From contig NZ_JAHQYI010000002.1 of assembly GCF_019061125.1 (NCBI RefSeq), positions 248,001 through 312,000 of the forward strand: DNA of 64,000 nucleotides, given 5' to 3'. Made by a program: the position numbers and the translations under genes. Source of the stretch: Microbacterium sp. NC79 (lineage in GTDB: Bacteria > Actinomycetota > Actinomycetes > Actinomycetales > Microbacteriaceae). The notes under the pieces are model-generated. The model saw only the letters and a program-made list of their open reading frames with translations, had not been told where the DNA came from and searched no databases. Of the stretch, positions 1-9,038 are shown in pieces (the first letter of the stretch is position 1; the number at the start of each line of letters is the position of its first letter).

Positions 1-720
1 TTGCGGTTCGTGCTGATGCCGCCAACCACCACTGCCGTGGATGATGAGCTTCGTAACCGTGTCGGCAATCTCATGCAGCAGTTTCGCGACAGCGCGACGC
101 CGGACGTCTCACTGTTGTTCGAGCACTACGGCGTGAGCGATGTCGTGCAGCGCGTCGTTGGCGTCGGCAGCGTGGGTACCCGGTGTTACCTCGTGCTGTT
201 GCAAGACGGTGGCGGCCACAGCCTGCTCATGCAGCCGAAGGAAGCCGGCCAGAGCGTGCTCATTCAATACGGTCGCATCGAGCAACCCGCCATCGTGACG
301 CAACACATCACCGAGCATGGCGAGGGTGCGCGAGTGGTGGCCATGCAACGCATTTTGCAGGCGCTTTCTGACCCATTCCTCGGCCACATGCGTGGGCCGC
401 TTCGCGACTTCTATGTGCGGCAGTTTCACGACATGAAGGGATCCATCGAGGTCGAAGAGCTCGAAGACGGACCGTTCGTGACCTACGCGCAGTCCTGTGC
501 GGCGGTGATCGCTCGAGCGCACAGCCAATCGGCGACGGCCCCGGTTGTTGCCGGATATATCGGAAGCGGGCGCGGCATCGCCGCCGCGATTCTCACCTGG
601 GCACGCGCCTACGCCGACGTGTCACTCGCCGACTTCGAGGCATTCCGTGCGTCTATTTCAGCCACAGGCGCCGCTGATTCTTCCCCTGGTTCCGACTCTC
701 CTGGTTCCGGAACCGCCTGA
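1..720 (+). CDS. DUF2252 family protein, C-terminal part (cut by window start)
   Basis: The frame is open to the first base, so the 5' end lies outside the window and the TTG at base 1 is not a supported start. The visible 239 residues carry DUF2252 features: a GVGSVGTRCY stretch near residue 53, a QPKEAGQSVL stretch near 78 and a conserved RDFYVRQFHDMKG segment near 135. The family is kinase-like in fold but has no firmly assigned reaction. The last 20 residues are low complexity (Ser/Gly/Pro) and are partly encoded by a copy of the GGTTCCGGAACC palindrome. Confidence 0.8.
   Translation: MRFVLMPPTTTAVDDELRNRVGNLMQQFRDSATPDVSLLFEHYGVSDVVQRVVGVGSVGTRCYLVLLQDGGGHSLLMQPKEAGQSVLIQYGRIEQPAIVTQHITEHGEGARVVAMQRILQALSDPFLGHMRGPLRDFYVRQFHDMKGSIEVEELEDGPFVTYAQSCAAVIARAHSQSATAPVVAGYIGSGRGIAAAILTWARAYADVSLADFEAFRASISATGAADSSPGSDSPGSGTA
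703..714. repeat. Dispersed palindrome GGTTCCGGAACC (first of 14 exact copies)
   Basis: The exact 12-bp palindrome starts at 703, 13389, 15234, 18300, 37997, 38546, 45660, 46833, 46858, 47586, 48852, 61019, 63183 and 63206. Eleven copies are intergenic. The copies at 703, 37997 and 47586 lie in coding sequence and encode Gly-Ser-Gly-Thr. Half sites (GGTTCC/GGAACC) are very common in genes and spacers. The function is unknown. Confidence 0.9.
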
Positions 721-728
721 TAACGACA

Positions 729-760
729 GAGAGGGAGCACCCCGCCTGGCACTCCCTCTC
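729..760. terminator. Hairpin between convergent genes
   Basis: GAGAGGGAG at 729-737 pairs with CTCCCTCTC at 752-760 across a 14-nt loop, directly after the DUF2252 stop and before the convergent isomerase-like gene. No clear T tract follows on either strand, so this is a probable but not classical terminator. Confidence 0.5.
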
Positions 761-773
761 GTCTGACGTCGAA

Positions 774-2405
774 TTAGATCGCGACGTCACCAATCAGGTT
801 GACGATGAGACCCATGCGCTCGAACATGGCAGCCTTCGCGAGTAGCGCCTTGTCAGCCGACTGGGCGTCATCCGCGTAAACCATCTGCACGTGGTTGGCC
901 TTGTGGCGTGCCATGAACTGGTCGCGGCTGACCCCGTGCAGCACGACGTGCGCGATCGGCCATTCCGGGTTCGTCGCCTGCTTGCGGCGCTCGGTTTCCT
1001 CAGCGGGCAGTTCGATAGCGGAACCACGGAAGATGTCGACCTGAAGCTGGTCGTCTGCGATGAAAACGCGGCTCAGCACGAGCTCACCGGGCTTGGAAAT
1101 TCCGTTGATCGTGGAACCACCCGCGGGGAAGAACACCGGGTCTTGGCGCCAGCCTTCTGCGTTCTGCCAACCGCCCAGGTGCGAGGCCGGGACGGAGCCG
1201 GAGATTTCGTAGACCCACACGAACTGGCCGTCGTATTCTTCGCCCCAGCGCACATCGTGCAGCGTGTTGTCCGGAACCATACCCATGGCGGTCCAGACGC
1301 GGTCGGTAACGAGCGCGTCGACTGCCACGCCCTCGTCGGCCTCGTTGAAGTGCGGGAAAGCACGGCCCGCGTGCAGCTCACGCTTGCCGTCACGGGAGAA
1401 GACCGGCGGACGCTCGGTCGAGTTGAGGATGCCCTCGGCGAGGTCGGAGGCCGGAACCAGGTCCTTCAGACCCTGCTGGTACTGGATGCCGACGGCATCA
1501 AGGCCGAAGTCGTCGGAGATGCGCAGCGCGGCGATGTACATCTTGTACTGCCACTGCAGCTGGGTTTCGGTCAGCTCGGTCGCCTCGTCGGTGCCGAGGC
1601 GGAACGTCATGCCCTTCTCTGTCAGCCACGCGCCGACAGCGGCGGCTTCTTCGTCGGTGACGCGCAGCATTTCGGCGTACAGCGCCGACTGCGACAGGCG
1701 CTCCTTGTAGATACCCGTCTTGTTGAGCAGTTCGTCATCGAAGATGGCGTTGTACATACCCATGCAGCCCTCATCGAAGACACCGATGATGGCCTTGTCG
1801 CGCAGCAGCTGGTCGCCGAGGGCGTAGCCAAGATCACGCTCGGGCGATGCAGGCAACTCGGGCAACGCGCGCACGTGCGAGTCGTCGTGCGTGATGGTTC
1901 CGGTCTCGACCCACTCGGCGAGGCCAGCGGCAAACCAGTCGTCGGTGAAGTCGACCGACCAAATGGTCGAGTACGGCTTGTTCATCTTGGTGAGTCCAGC
2001 GTTGAGGCCGAGCAGACCGACGAGCCCTGGCCAGTCACCTGCAAAGTTGGCGACCGTGAGGATCGGGCCCTCGTGCGTGCGCAGACCGGCAAGCACGTGG
2101 TGCGAGTACTGCCAGACAGCCTCCGCAACGATGAGCGGGGCGTCGGCGGGGATCGTCTTGAAGACTTCGAGTCCCATGCGCTGACTCGAAATGAAGCCGT
2201 GGCCGGTCTCCGGGTCGATGCCGTTGGCGCGGATGATGCTCCATCCGAGCGCTTCGAACGCGCGGGTGATGTCGGCTTCCATCGTGGCCTGCGTCGGCCA
2301 GCCGGCGACGTTGGCTGACTCGCGGAGGTCACCGGAGGCGATGAGGTAGGCGGTCTTCGGCGCCACGGGTGCGGTGGCGGGGGTGTCAGGGAAGGTGTAC
2401 GTCAT
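774..2405 (-). CDS. L-fucose/L-arabinose isomerase-like protein
   Basis: This 543-residue protein resembles the L-fucose isomerase superfamily, which interconverts aldoses and ketoses with a divalent metal. The C-terminal segment DQFMARHKANHVQMVY (about residues 490-510) matches the family's terminal block, including the His that helps bind metal. The length is close to that of FucI. It is the last gene of a minus-strand operon with an FGGY kinase, a DapA-family aldolase and a tripartite transporter, so it probably acts on an imported sugar or sugar derivative. The substrate cannot be read from sequence, and fucose itself is not implied because no fuculose-phosphate aldolase is present. Confidence 0.7.
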   Translation of the reverse strand: MTYTFPDTPATAPVAPKTAYLIASGDLRESANVAGWPTQATMEADITRAFEALGWSIIRANGIDPETGHGFISSQRMGLEVFKTIPADAPLIVAEAVWQYSHHVLAGLRTHEGPILTVANFAGDWPGLVGLLGLNAGLTKMNKPYSTIWSVDFTDDWFAAGLAEWVETGTITHDDSHVRALPELPASPERDLGYALGDQLLRDKAIIGVFDEGCMGMYNAIFDDELLNKTGIYKERLSQSALYAEMLRVTDEEAAAVGAWLTEKGMTFRLGTDEATELTETQLQWQYKMYIAALRISDDFGLDAVGIQYQQGLKDLVPASDLAEGILNSTERPPVFSRDGKRELHAGRAFPHFNEADEGVAVDALVTDRVWTAMGMVPDNTLHDVRWGEEYDGQFVWVYEISGSVPASHLGGWQNAEGWRQDPVFFPAGGSTINGISKPGELVLSRVFIADDQLQVDIFRGSAIELPAEETERRKQATNPEWPIAHVVLHGVSRDQFMARHKANHVQMVYADDAQSADKALLAKAAMFERMGLIVNLIGDVAI

Positions 2406-2435
2406 GACGTCTCTTTCGTGCTGGGGTCTCGGTGC

Positions 2436-3917
2436 CTACGCGCCGTGCTGGCGGCGAGCAAGGGCGTGCTGAATGTCTTTGGTCTGCGTGTAGAGCGCGA
2501 GATAGTGCGCGTATAGGTCGTCATAGTCCGCGCGGTTGTCGGGGGTGGGCGCGATGCGGGTAGTGACGGGGTTCCAATCGGTGATCGACTGCTTGTCGTC
2601 AGAGATCGCTTGCGCGGCGAGGTATGCGGCGCCGTAGCTGGCACCGATTGTCGTCGCCGGAACCTCCTGCACGAGGCCGGTGACATCCGACACAATCTGC
2701 AACCACAGTTGCCCCTGGGTTCCGCCGCCCACCGCAACAATCCGCTCGATGTGGGCGCCAGCGGCGCGCACCGTCTCGATGTTGTGGCGAACGCCAAACG
2801 CTGTCGCTTCGAGGGCCGCGCGGTAGAGGTCGCCGCGGGTGTGCGTGACGGTGAGCCCGGCGATCACGCCACGCGCATCGGGGTCGAGAATCGGCGTGCG
2901 CTCCCCCGCAAAATACGGGAGCATGAGCAGGCCGTTGCCGCCGACCCCGGCAGCCTCCGCCTCCGCGAGCAGGGCCGGATAGTCGGTATCGGTGAGGTCT
3001 TTCAGCCAGGCGGTGAGAGCGCCGCTGGTCGCGAGACCACCGGCGAGGTTCGTCGTGCCGGGGTAGGCGCCAATGGTGGTCCACATCGACGGGGTACGCA
3101 GGATTTCGCTTCCGGTGGCGACCAGGAACATCGTGGTGCCGTACATCAGCATCAGGTCACCGGGGTCAACCGCGCCAACGCTCACCGATTCTGTCCACGC
3201 GTCGATGGTTCCGGCGATGACGGGCGTGCCCTCGGTAAGCCCGGTCGCGGCGCTCGCAACCGCGGTGATGGTTCCGGCAATCTCCCCAGGCCACACCAGC
3301 TGCGGCTGCTCGATACCGGGCGCGTAGCGTTGCCACCAGGCGTCGTGCCACTGCTGGGTGGTGACGTCATAGAGCGGCGTGGACTGCGACGCGGAGTGGT
3401 GGTCGAGCACGTACGCGCCGGTGAGGTTGCGAGCCAACCACGATGACGGCATGAATAGTCGGCGGGCGCGAGCGTACACCTCGGGCTCGTTGTCGGCGAC
3501 CCACACAATCTTGGGGCCGGCGGCCTGCGTTGTGAGGGTGGAACCAGCAGTTGCGGTGATGGCATCGACGCCAAGTTCTGCGGTCATGCGCTCGATCTGC
3601 TCGATGGCACGCATGTCGACGCCGTACAGAATCGCGGGCCGCACGGGAACGTCGTCGGCATCGGTCAGCAGCACGCACGGGCCCATGCCGCTGACACCAA
3701 CCGCGGTAACCTCGGCGTCCGGACGTTGGGCCTTTAGCTGCGCTGTGACATCGATGAACTCGTTCCACCACACGGCAGGGTCGTGCTCAACATGACCGAG
3801 CGCGGGTCGGCTCACCTCGTGCGCGACCGTCGCCTGCGCAACGATCGTGCCATCGGGCGCCACGAGGACGCCCTTCGATGACGAGGTTCCGACGTCGAAA
3901 CCGAGGGTGACTCTCAT
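2436..3917 (-). CDS. FGGY-family carbohydrate kinase (xylulokinase-like)
   Basis: This 493-residue two-domain sugar kinase should phosphorylate an open-chain sugar or polyol with ATP. The N-terminal phosphate-binding loop reads GFDVGTSSSKGVLV at residues 6-19. The hinge region has GVSGMGPCVLL, and the FGGY signature region reads LPYFAGERTPILDP near residue 325. A late ATP-binding AVGGGTQGQLWLQI motif follows near 395. The gene lies 30 bp from the isomerase-like gene and 9 bp from the aldolase gene, consistent with one operon. The substrate is unknown; xylulose-like ketoses are the nearest family guess. Confidence 0.85.
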   Translation of the reverse strand: MRVTLGFDVGTSSSKGVLVAPDGTIVAQATVAHEVSRPALGHVEHDPAVWWNEFIDVTAQLKAQRPDAEVTAVGVSGMGPCVLLTDADDVPVRPAILYGVDMRAIEQIERMTAELGVDAITATAGSTLTTQAAGPKIVWVADNEPEVYARARRLFMPSSWLARNLTGAYVLDHHSASQSTPLYDVTTQQWHDAWWQRYAPGIEQPQLVWPGEIAGTITAVASAATGLTEGTPVIAGTIDAWTESVSVGAVDPGDLMLMYGTTMFLVATGSEILRTPSMWTTIGAYPGTTNLAGGLATSGALTAWLKDLTDTDYPALLAEAEAAGVGGNGLLMLPYFAGERTPILDPDARGVIAGLTVTHTRGDLYRAALEATAFGVRHNIETVRAAGAHIERIVAVGGGTQGQLWLQIVSDVTGLVQEVPATTIGASYGAAYLAAQAISDDKQSITDWNPVTTRIAPTPDNRADYDDLYAHYLALYTQTKDIQHALARRQHGA

Positions 3918-3926
3918 GGCTGCCTT

Positions 3927-4796
3927 CTAGATGTACATCGCGACGATGCGGTCGATCTGCGCGAGGGCAGCCTCAGTCGGCTCGTCGAGGGCCATACGGC
4001 ACGTGCTGTCAGTAATACCCATGGCACGGTACGCGGCCTTCATGCGGGGCATGTCGCCGCCGATCGTCGCCACGACGTCGTCAACGTCGGCCTGTGCGGT
4101 CGCGATGCGCTCAGCATCACCCGAGTTGGCGGCCTCGATCAGGGCACGGAAGGGCTTCGGGGCAACCGAGCTCACACCCGACACGACACCCTGCGCGCCG
4201 GCTTCACCAGCGGCCACGAGGTCGCGGTCGGCGCCCGTGTAGATGATGAAGTTTTCTGGCGTCGCTGCACGGTAGGCGCGGATGTCGTCGAGGCTGAGCT
4301 CGCTGACCTTCGCACCAACGATGCCGGGGATACCGGCAAGGCGCGCCATCAGCGCAGGCGAAACCTGGTTGCCGCTGCGCTTCGGGTAGTTGTAGACGAA
4401 CACGTCACCGTCGCCCACTGCGGCTGCGACCTGCTCAAAGTAGGAGAAGATTGCGGCTTCGCTCGATGCCATGTAGTAAGGCGTCAGTGCGGCGAAACGC
4501 GTCGCTCCCAGCTCGCGAGCGATGTTCACGAGGCGGACCGCCTGATATGCGCTGGGCGCGCCAACGTGCACAACAACACTCGTCACGGCCGACAACTCGG
4601 CCAGCGCGATCTCAACAACCGCACGGAATTCTTCCTCGTTGATGGACGGGAATTCACCCGTGGTTCCGAGCACGAAAGCCCCTTCGTTGCCCGACTTCGC
4701 CACGTACTGGAAGATCGCGCGGGTGCCGTCCAGGTCGAGTGAACCGTCAGCGGCAAAAGCCGTGGGGATAGCGGTCAGAATGTCACGGCGAGTCAC
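3927..4796 (-). CDS. DapA/NanA-family class I aldolase (dihydrodipicolinate synthase family)
   Basis: This 289-residue TIM-barrel protein has the family's key positions. GTTGE at 44-48 binds the keto-acid carboxylate, Tyr135 sits in VYNYP, and the Schiff-base lysine is Lys163 in GAKVSE. Family members cleave or condense pyruvate with aldehydes, or dehydrate 2-keto-3-deoxy sugar acids. Catabolic context (kinase, isomerase, carboxylate transporter) argues against lysine synthesis. Its start codon overlaps the stop of the upstream tctA gene in an ATGA arrangement, so translation is probably coupled. Confidence 0.85.
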   Translation of the reverse strand: MTRRDILTAIPTAFAADGSLDLDGTRAIFQYVAKSGNEGAFVLGTTGEFPSINEEEFRAVVEIALAELSAVTSVVVHVGAPSAYQAVRLVNIARELGATRFAALTPYYMASSEAAIFSYFEQVAAAVGDGDVFVYNYPKRSGNQVSPALMARLAGIPGIVGAKVSELSLDDIRAYRAATPENFIIYTGADRDLVAAGEAGAQGVVSGVSSVAPKPFRALIEAANSGDAERIATAQADVDDVVATIGGDMPRMKAAYRAMGITDSTCRMALDEPTEAALAQIDRIVAMYI

Positions 4797-6421
4797 GAGA
4801 GGTTCTCCTTGGTGTTGTTTGGCTTGGTGATAGCGGGAACCTCGTCAGAGGGATCCGGCAGCAGGTGCATCGCGGCGTGCGAGTCTTCAACCTCGGCCAC
4901 CGTGTCGTCATCGAGGATGGAGTCCGCGAGCGAACCACGCTTGTCACGCGGCTTGCGGGCGTTGCGAACGGCAGGCATCACGATCGAGATCACGGCGAGT
5001 GCGAGCAACACGATGGCGATCGGGCTGACCACTTCGAAGAATGGCTTGGTGGGCAGTAGGGCCAGGGTGCGGGCGAGGTTTTCTTCCGCGAGCGGTCCGA
5101 GCAACAGGCCAAGTACGACGGGCCCTGCAGGAATCGACAGTCGCTTGAAAACCAGGCCGACGACACCGAAGATCAGCATCTGAAACACCGTCGAAATCGA
5201 GTTGGTGGTCGCGTAGGTACCGATGATGCAGAAGATCAGGATGCCCGACCACAGGTACGGACGCGGTACGTCGAGCAGCTTCACCATGCCGCGCATGCGG
5301 ATCAGGCTGAGGCCGAGCGACAGCAGGGTCGCGATCACCATGATGCCCGCGATGGAGGCGACCAGGTCGGGGTGGTTCGAGAACAGGCTCGGGCCGGGCG
5401 CGATGCCCCAAATGATCATCGATCCGATCATCACGGCCATCACCGAGTCGCCCGGAATACCGAGCGCCATCGTTGTGGTCAACGAGCCACCCAGGGTTGC
5501 GCTTGAAGCCGTATCACTCGCGGTGATGCCCTCAATCGATCCCTTGCCGAATTGTTCCGGAGTCTTGGATACTCGGCGAGCCTGCTGCCAGCCGATCAGA
5601 CCCGCGATGTCGCCACCAGCGGCCGGGATCAGACCGACGCCAAGACCGACGCCACCCGAAACGGCGAGCGCACGCTTCGTCTGCTTCAGCTCGGAGCGGT
5701 TCGGCCACCAGCGGCCGAGGCTCGAAATGGGGCGCGTCTTGGTCTGGTGGTGCGTGAGCAGCTGGTCGAAGAGCTCGGCGATACCAAACAGACCGATGAT
5801 GACGGCGATGAAGTTGAAGCCCTCCATCAGTTCCAGAATGCCGAACGTGAAGCGTTTGTCACCGGTCGCGGCATATGTTCCGACGGTGCCGATCATGAGA
5901 CCGATGGCCGCGGCGAGAATGCCCTTGAGCATCGACTTCGAAGAAATACCGATCATCACCGCGAGACCGAACACCACCAGGGCGAACAGTTCGGGCGATT
6001 TGAAGTAGTCACGGGCGAAGCTGGCGACCGGAACCGCGACCAGCGCGAAGAGGACGACAGACGCCAGGATGCCGATGGCAGAGACGATCGCAGAGATCGT
6101 CAGCGCAAGGCCAGCGCGGCCCTGCTTCGCCATCGGATATCCGTCCAGCGTGGTCGCGATGGATGCCGGGGTTCCTGGCGTATTCACCAGGATCGCAGGC
6201 ACGCGGTCACCGAAGTTTGCCGCGACGTAGATCGTGAGGAGAACCGCGAGACCCTGCACCGGTTCCAGCGTCATCGTGAAGCCGGCGGCGAGCGCGACGG
6301 CCATGGTCGCCGTGATGCCAGGGAAGGCGCCAACCAGGAAGCCGAGCAGGAGTCCGACCAGCATGTAGAGCAGGATGGACCAGTCCATGAGGGCGCCGAG
6401 GCCCTCGAGAATCGGGGTCAT
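4793..6421 (-). CDS. tctA: Tripartite tricarboxylate transporter permease, TctA family
   Basis: This 542-residue integral membrane protein has many hydrophobic segments. It carries both TctA hallmarks: an N-terminal GAFPGITATMAVAL motif (about 31-44) and a PGTPASIATTLDGYPMAKQG motif near 81-100. It forms the large channel subunit of a secondary carboxylate uptake system and works with TctB and the TctC binding lipoprotein encoded just upstream. It overlaps tctB by four bases and the aldolase gene by four bases. The charged C-terminal 50 residues are probably cytoplasmic. Confidence 0.92.
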   Translation of the reverse strand: MTPILEGLGALMDWSILLYMLVGLLLGFLVGAFPGITATMAVALAAGFTMTLEPVQGLAVLLTIYVAANFGDRVPAILVNTPGTPASIATTLDGYPMAKQGRAGLALTISAIVSAIGILASVVLFALVAVPVASFARDYFKSPELFALVVFGLAVMIGISSKSMLKGILAAAIGLMIGTVGTYAATGDKRFTFGILELMEGFNFIAVIIGLFGIAELFDQLLTHHQTKTRPISSLGRWWPNRSELKQTKRALAVSGGVGLGVGLIPAAGGDIAGLIGWQQARRVSKTPEQFGKGSIEGITASDTASSATLGGSLTTTMALGIPGDSVMAVMIGSMIIWGIAPGPSLFSNHPDLVASIAGIMVIATLLSLGLSLIRMRGMVKLLDVPRPYLWSGILIFCIIGTYATTNSISTVFQMLIFGVVGLVFKRLSIPAGPVVLGLLLGPLAEENLARTLALLPTKPFFEVVSPIAIVLLALAVISIVMPAVRNARKPRDKRGSLADSILDDDTVAEVEDSHAAMHLLPDPSDEVPAITKPNNTKENLS

Positions 6422-6960
6422 AGGGGGATCCTCAGCAGCATGCCGAACAGCACCCAGATGAAGGCGGTGATGGCGAGCGGATAAATGATGAGGCCGGCGA
6501 TCTTACGCTGACCGAACAGGAAGATCAGGCCGAAGATAAACAGCGCAGTCGCAAAGGGAAACACCTCAATGCGGTAGCCGGCGATGACGACGCTCTTCAG
6601 ACTCCAAACGAATACGTACGCGATGGAGATGATGAGGGCGGCAGCCACGCGACGCATGCCGCCGGACTGCTGCTTTTCCAGGTCTTCGCGTGTGGGCGGC
6701 TCTTTGATGAGCGCGAACACCAGCATCGCAATCGACGTCACGAGGGCGATGATGCCGATCAGGATGGGGAAGAAGCGAGCGTCGATCTGGCCAGGTGCCG
6801 CTTCGCGACGCAGCTCAATCTGGAACCCCATGATGAGGTAAATCACACTAAAGATCACCGCACCAGCGGCGAAGGATACCTCCAGCTTCCGCGATGGTGC
6901 GGGTGGGGGTTCGATCACAATATTGGCCGTGTACTCTTCGGCACCATTGGCGTTCGACAC
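6418..6960 (-). CDS. tctB: Tripartite tricarboxylate transporter small subunit, TctB family
   Basis: This 180-residue membrane protein has four predicted hydrophobic segments: about 30-47, 65-83, 107-125 and 135-175. The length and topology are typical of TctB. It is placed between tctC and tctA, as in most TTT operons. A small cytoplasmic N-terminus precedes the first helix. The assignment rests more on topology and position than on a strong motif. Confidence 0.85.
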   Translation of the reverse strand: MSNANGAEEYTANIVIEPPPAPSRKLEVSFAAGAVIFSVIYLIMGFQIELRREAAPGQIDARFFPILIGIIALVTSIAMLVFALIKEPPTREDLEKQQSGGMRRVAAALIISIAYVFVWSLKSVVIAGYRIEVFPFATALFIFGLIFLFGQRKIAGLIIYPLAITAFIWVLFGMLLRIPL

Positions 6961-7014
6961 GTCGCGCTCCTTACGAGACCGGGGCCGAGGTTATTACCCC
7001 GGCCCCGAATCTTA

Positions 7015-8019
7015 TTAACCCAGCAGGTCCTTGAACAGGATGAACTGCTCGTTGACGAACTCGGTGAACTCAGCGGAGTCACGGTAGACGACGAGGTTCT
7101 TCGCGTTCTTCTGGAACGCCTGGTAGGTGTCGCTCTCGACAGCCTCAGCGATAGCCGATTCCAGCTTTGCCTTCACGTCGTCGGGGAGACCGGCGGGCGC
7201 GTAGATTCCGCCCCAGCCAGCGAACTCAACGCTGTCGCCAATCGCTTCTTCAACGGTCGGCACGTCGGGCAGGTCGGGGTGACGCTCGGAGTGCATGACG
7301 GCAAGAATGCGCACAGCACCCTCCTGCGCCAGTGCCTCACCGAGACCCGAGACCGAAGCGCCGGCTTCACCGGATGCCGCTGCGGCAACGGCGGGGGCGC
7401 CACCCTCGTATGCGACCGGGCTGAACTGTGCGCCGGTGGTGTCGGCGAGGGCAAGCGTTGCCGCCTCCCAAATGGAGCCAGCACCCGAGTTAGCGACCGA
7501 GATCGAGCCAGCCTTGGCCTTCTCGATGAGGTCTTCCAGCGTCTGGATGTCGCTGTTTGCGGCAACCGAAATCACGCCAGGAGCGAGCATGATCTGGCCG
7601 AGCAGGTCGTAGTTCTCAGGGAGGACGTTCGCGCCCTGCGTCGTGTTCAGCATCGCGATTTCAACCGGGCCGAAGCCGATCGTGTAACCGTCTGCAGGCT
7701 GCGAGCCGACGTACTCCATGGCGAGTGCACCAGCGGCACCCGGCATGTTCTCCGGGATGACACTGACGCCGAGGATGCCCTCAAGCTCCGTTGCCAGCGC
7801 ACGCGACGACAGGTCGGAACCGCCACCGGGGTTGGCCTGGATGATGAGGCGAATGTCCTTCTCGGGGAAGGTTGTTTCTGGGGCCGTGGTGGCCTGTGCG
7901 TCGCCAGTCTCTGCCGGCGGGGCTGCTTCTTCGACCTTGGTGCATGCGCTCAGGGCGGTTGCCGTCAGCGCGACTGCTGCGAGTCCGAGTGCTGCACGAG
8001 TGATGCGCGAAAGGGGCAT
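7015..8019 (-). CDS. tctC: TTT-system substrate-binding lipoprotein, TctC/Bug family
   Basis: The chosen ATG at 8019 follows a strong GGAGGAG Shine-Dalgarno sequence and directly opens a lipoprotein signal peptide (MPLSRITRAALGL...) ending in an LSAC lipobox at about residues 23-26. A longer reading from 8073 would bury this signal. The mature part has Bug-family features: the IRLIIQANPGGGSDLSSR ligand-binding segment, and a late AGWGGIYAPAGLP segment. At 334 residues it has the usual length. It captures an organic or sugar acid outside the membrane for TctAB. Confidence 0.92.
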   Translation of the reverse strand: MPLSRITRAALGLAAVALTATALSACTKVEEAAPPAETGDAQATTAPETTFPEKDIRLIIQANPGGGSDLSSRALATELEGILGVSVIPENMPGAAGALAMEYVGSQPADGYTIGFGPVEIAMLNTTQGANVLPENYDLLGQIMLAPGVISVAANSDIQTLEDLIEKAKAGSISVANSGAGSIWEAATLALADTTGAQFSPVAYEGGAPAVAAAASGEAGASVSGLGEALAQEGAVRILAVMHSERHPDLPDVPTVEEAIGDSVEFAGWGGIYAPAGLPDDVKAKLESAIAEAVESDTYQAFQKNAKNLVVYRDSAEFTEFVNEQFILFKDLLG

Positions 8020-8081
8020 CTTCGCTCCTCCTGGTGGGGGCCGACCTTGTTGTCGACACCGCCACGGTAGCAATGTTCACT

Positions 8082-8108
8082 GTTGACAGTCAACCGGATT
8101 GTTAACAG
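8082..8108. promoter_or_regulatory. Putative GntR/FCD operator upstream of tctC
   Basis: GTTGACAGTCAAC (8082-8094) is an imperfect palindrome followed by TTGTTAACAG (8099-8108). The same TGTTGAC/GTTAACA elements make the inverted repeat at 8942-8964 in front of the GntR gene. A TTGACT hexamer on the minus strand inside this site could be the -35 of the tctC promoter. Confidence 0.55.
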
Positions 8109-8181
8109 TTTTCAAAAAGTTATCGATCGGCGGTGTTCGCGGCTCGGTTCTTCCGCCCACGCCGAACGCCGCCCCCTGACA

Positions 8182-8220
8182 CAGAGAGCGGAACCGTGTG
8201 ATGCAGAGAGCGGAACCGTG
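8182..8220. repeat. 17-bp direct repeat between the GntR gene and tctC
   Basis: CAGAGAGCGGAACCGTG is present at 8182-8198 and 8204-8220, 22 bp apart, just after the GntR stop. Each copy contains the GGAACC half of the dispersed palindrome. The role is unknown. Confidence 0.6.
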
Positions 8221-8226
8221 CAGCGG

Positions 8227-8928
8227 CTACGAGGGCTGCTCTGCCTCGACGGGGTCGCCGGAAATTTTCGACCAGGCCTCGCGCATGTTCTGTTCGGATC
8301 CATGCAGGTGGTCGTGCAGCTCAGCGAGGGCGTCATCGATGTCGCCGGCCTCAATCAGGCGCACGATGTCGAGGTGCCGATCGGTGGTTTTGTGCAGGTC
8401 AGAGTCCAGCAAGACGGTGGCCCCGATCAGGGCCGTTGTGATGGGCTCATGCTGGCGCCAGACCGAGGCGACTCGGCGGTGCCCGCTGACGTCGCACATC
8501 GCGGCGTGGAAGCCGATGTCGGCGCGCGCGAAGGCCTGCAGGTCTTTTGTTTCGGCCGCGATGCGCATGTGCGCGATGGCTTCTCGCAGCGGCATGAGAT
8601 CAGGCAGCGGCGATTGTTCCATCGTGAGGCGCAGTGCCAACGACTCCAGCGCTTCGCGCAGCGAATAGAGCTCTCGAATGTCGCTGTCGGCCAGGCTCAG
8701 CACAACATAGCCCTGCCCGCGCTTGGCAATGAGACCCTCGACCTCGAGAATCTTGAAGCCGTCACGCACGGGGCCGCGGCTCACCTCGAGCGACTCGGCG
8801 ATGTCTGTTTCAACGAGTCGCTGGCCGGTAGCAAGCTGCCCGCGTACGATCGCTTGACGCAGATGATTCGCGACCTGTTGCCCGAGCGCCTCGCGCACCA
8901 CCCGAACTGGTGTCAGTGGAGGAGTCAC
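8227..8928 (-). CDS. GntR-family regulator, FCD (FadR C-terminal-like) subfamily
   Basis: This 233-residue protein has an N-terminal winged helix (about 10-75; LVETDIAESLEVSRGPVRDG is the recognition-helix region). An all-helical FCD domain follows, with Asp, His and His metal-ligand candidates in ADIGFHAAMC and TDRHLDIV. FCD regulators usually repress catabolic operons and release DNA when a sugar acid or other carboxylate binds. That fits the downstream tctC-tctB-tctA-aldolase-kinase-isomerase genes on the same strand. Matching inverted repeats flank it on both sides. Confidence 0.88.
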   Translation of the reverse strand: MTPPLTPVRVVREALGQQVANHLRQAIVRGQLATGQRLVETDIAESLEVSRGPVRDGFKILEVEGLIAKRGQGYVVLSLADSDIRELYSLREALESLALRLTMEQSPLPDLMPLREAIAHMRIAAETKDLQAFARADIGFHAAMCDVSGHRRVASVWRQHEPITTALIGATVLLDSDLHKTTDRHLDIVRLIEAGDIDDALAELHDHLHGSEQNMREAWSKISGDPVEAEQPS

Positions 8929-8941
8929 TCGATCCCCTTCG

Positions 8942-8964
8942 ATTCTGTTGACTGTTAACAGAAT
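8942..8964. promoter_or_regulatory. Inverted-repeat operator upstream of the GntR/FCD gene
   Basis: A 23-bp near-palindrome has arms ATTCTGTT (8942-8949) and AACAGAAT (8957-8964) around a GACTGTT centre. It lies 14 bp before the GntR start, and similar half sites recur at 8082-8108. This suggests autoregulation plus control of the transport/catabolic genes. Confidence 0.6.
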
Positions 8965-9038
8965 CGTGGCGGATGGTCGTACGCGCTGTCAAGTGCGGTG
9001 CCCGCCAGACGGTCACCGCACGGATCGCTCAAAACAGG

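Noticed and set aside
703..714. Calling GGTTCCGGAACC a DNA uptake sequence
   Set aside because: The enrichment is compatible with uptake, methylation or architecture roles; nothing in the window (no competence genes) supports uptake specifically.
891..2318. 475-codon plus-strand frame opposite the fucose-isomerase-like gene
   Set aside because: Antisense frame in high-GC DNA with no recognisable domain; the minus-strand gene has family motifs and operon context.
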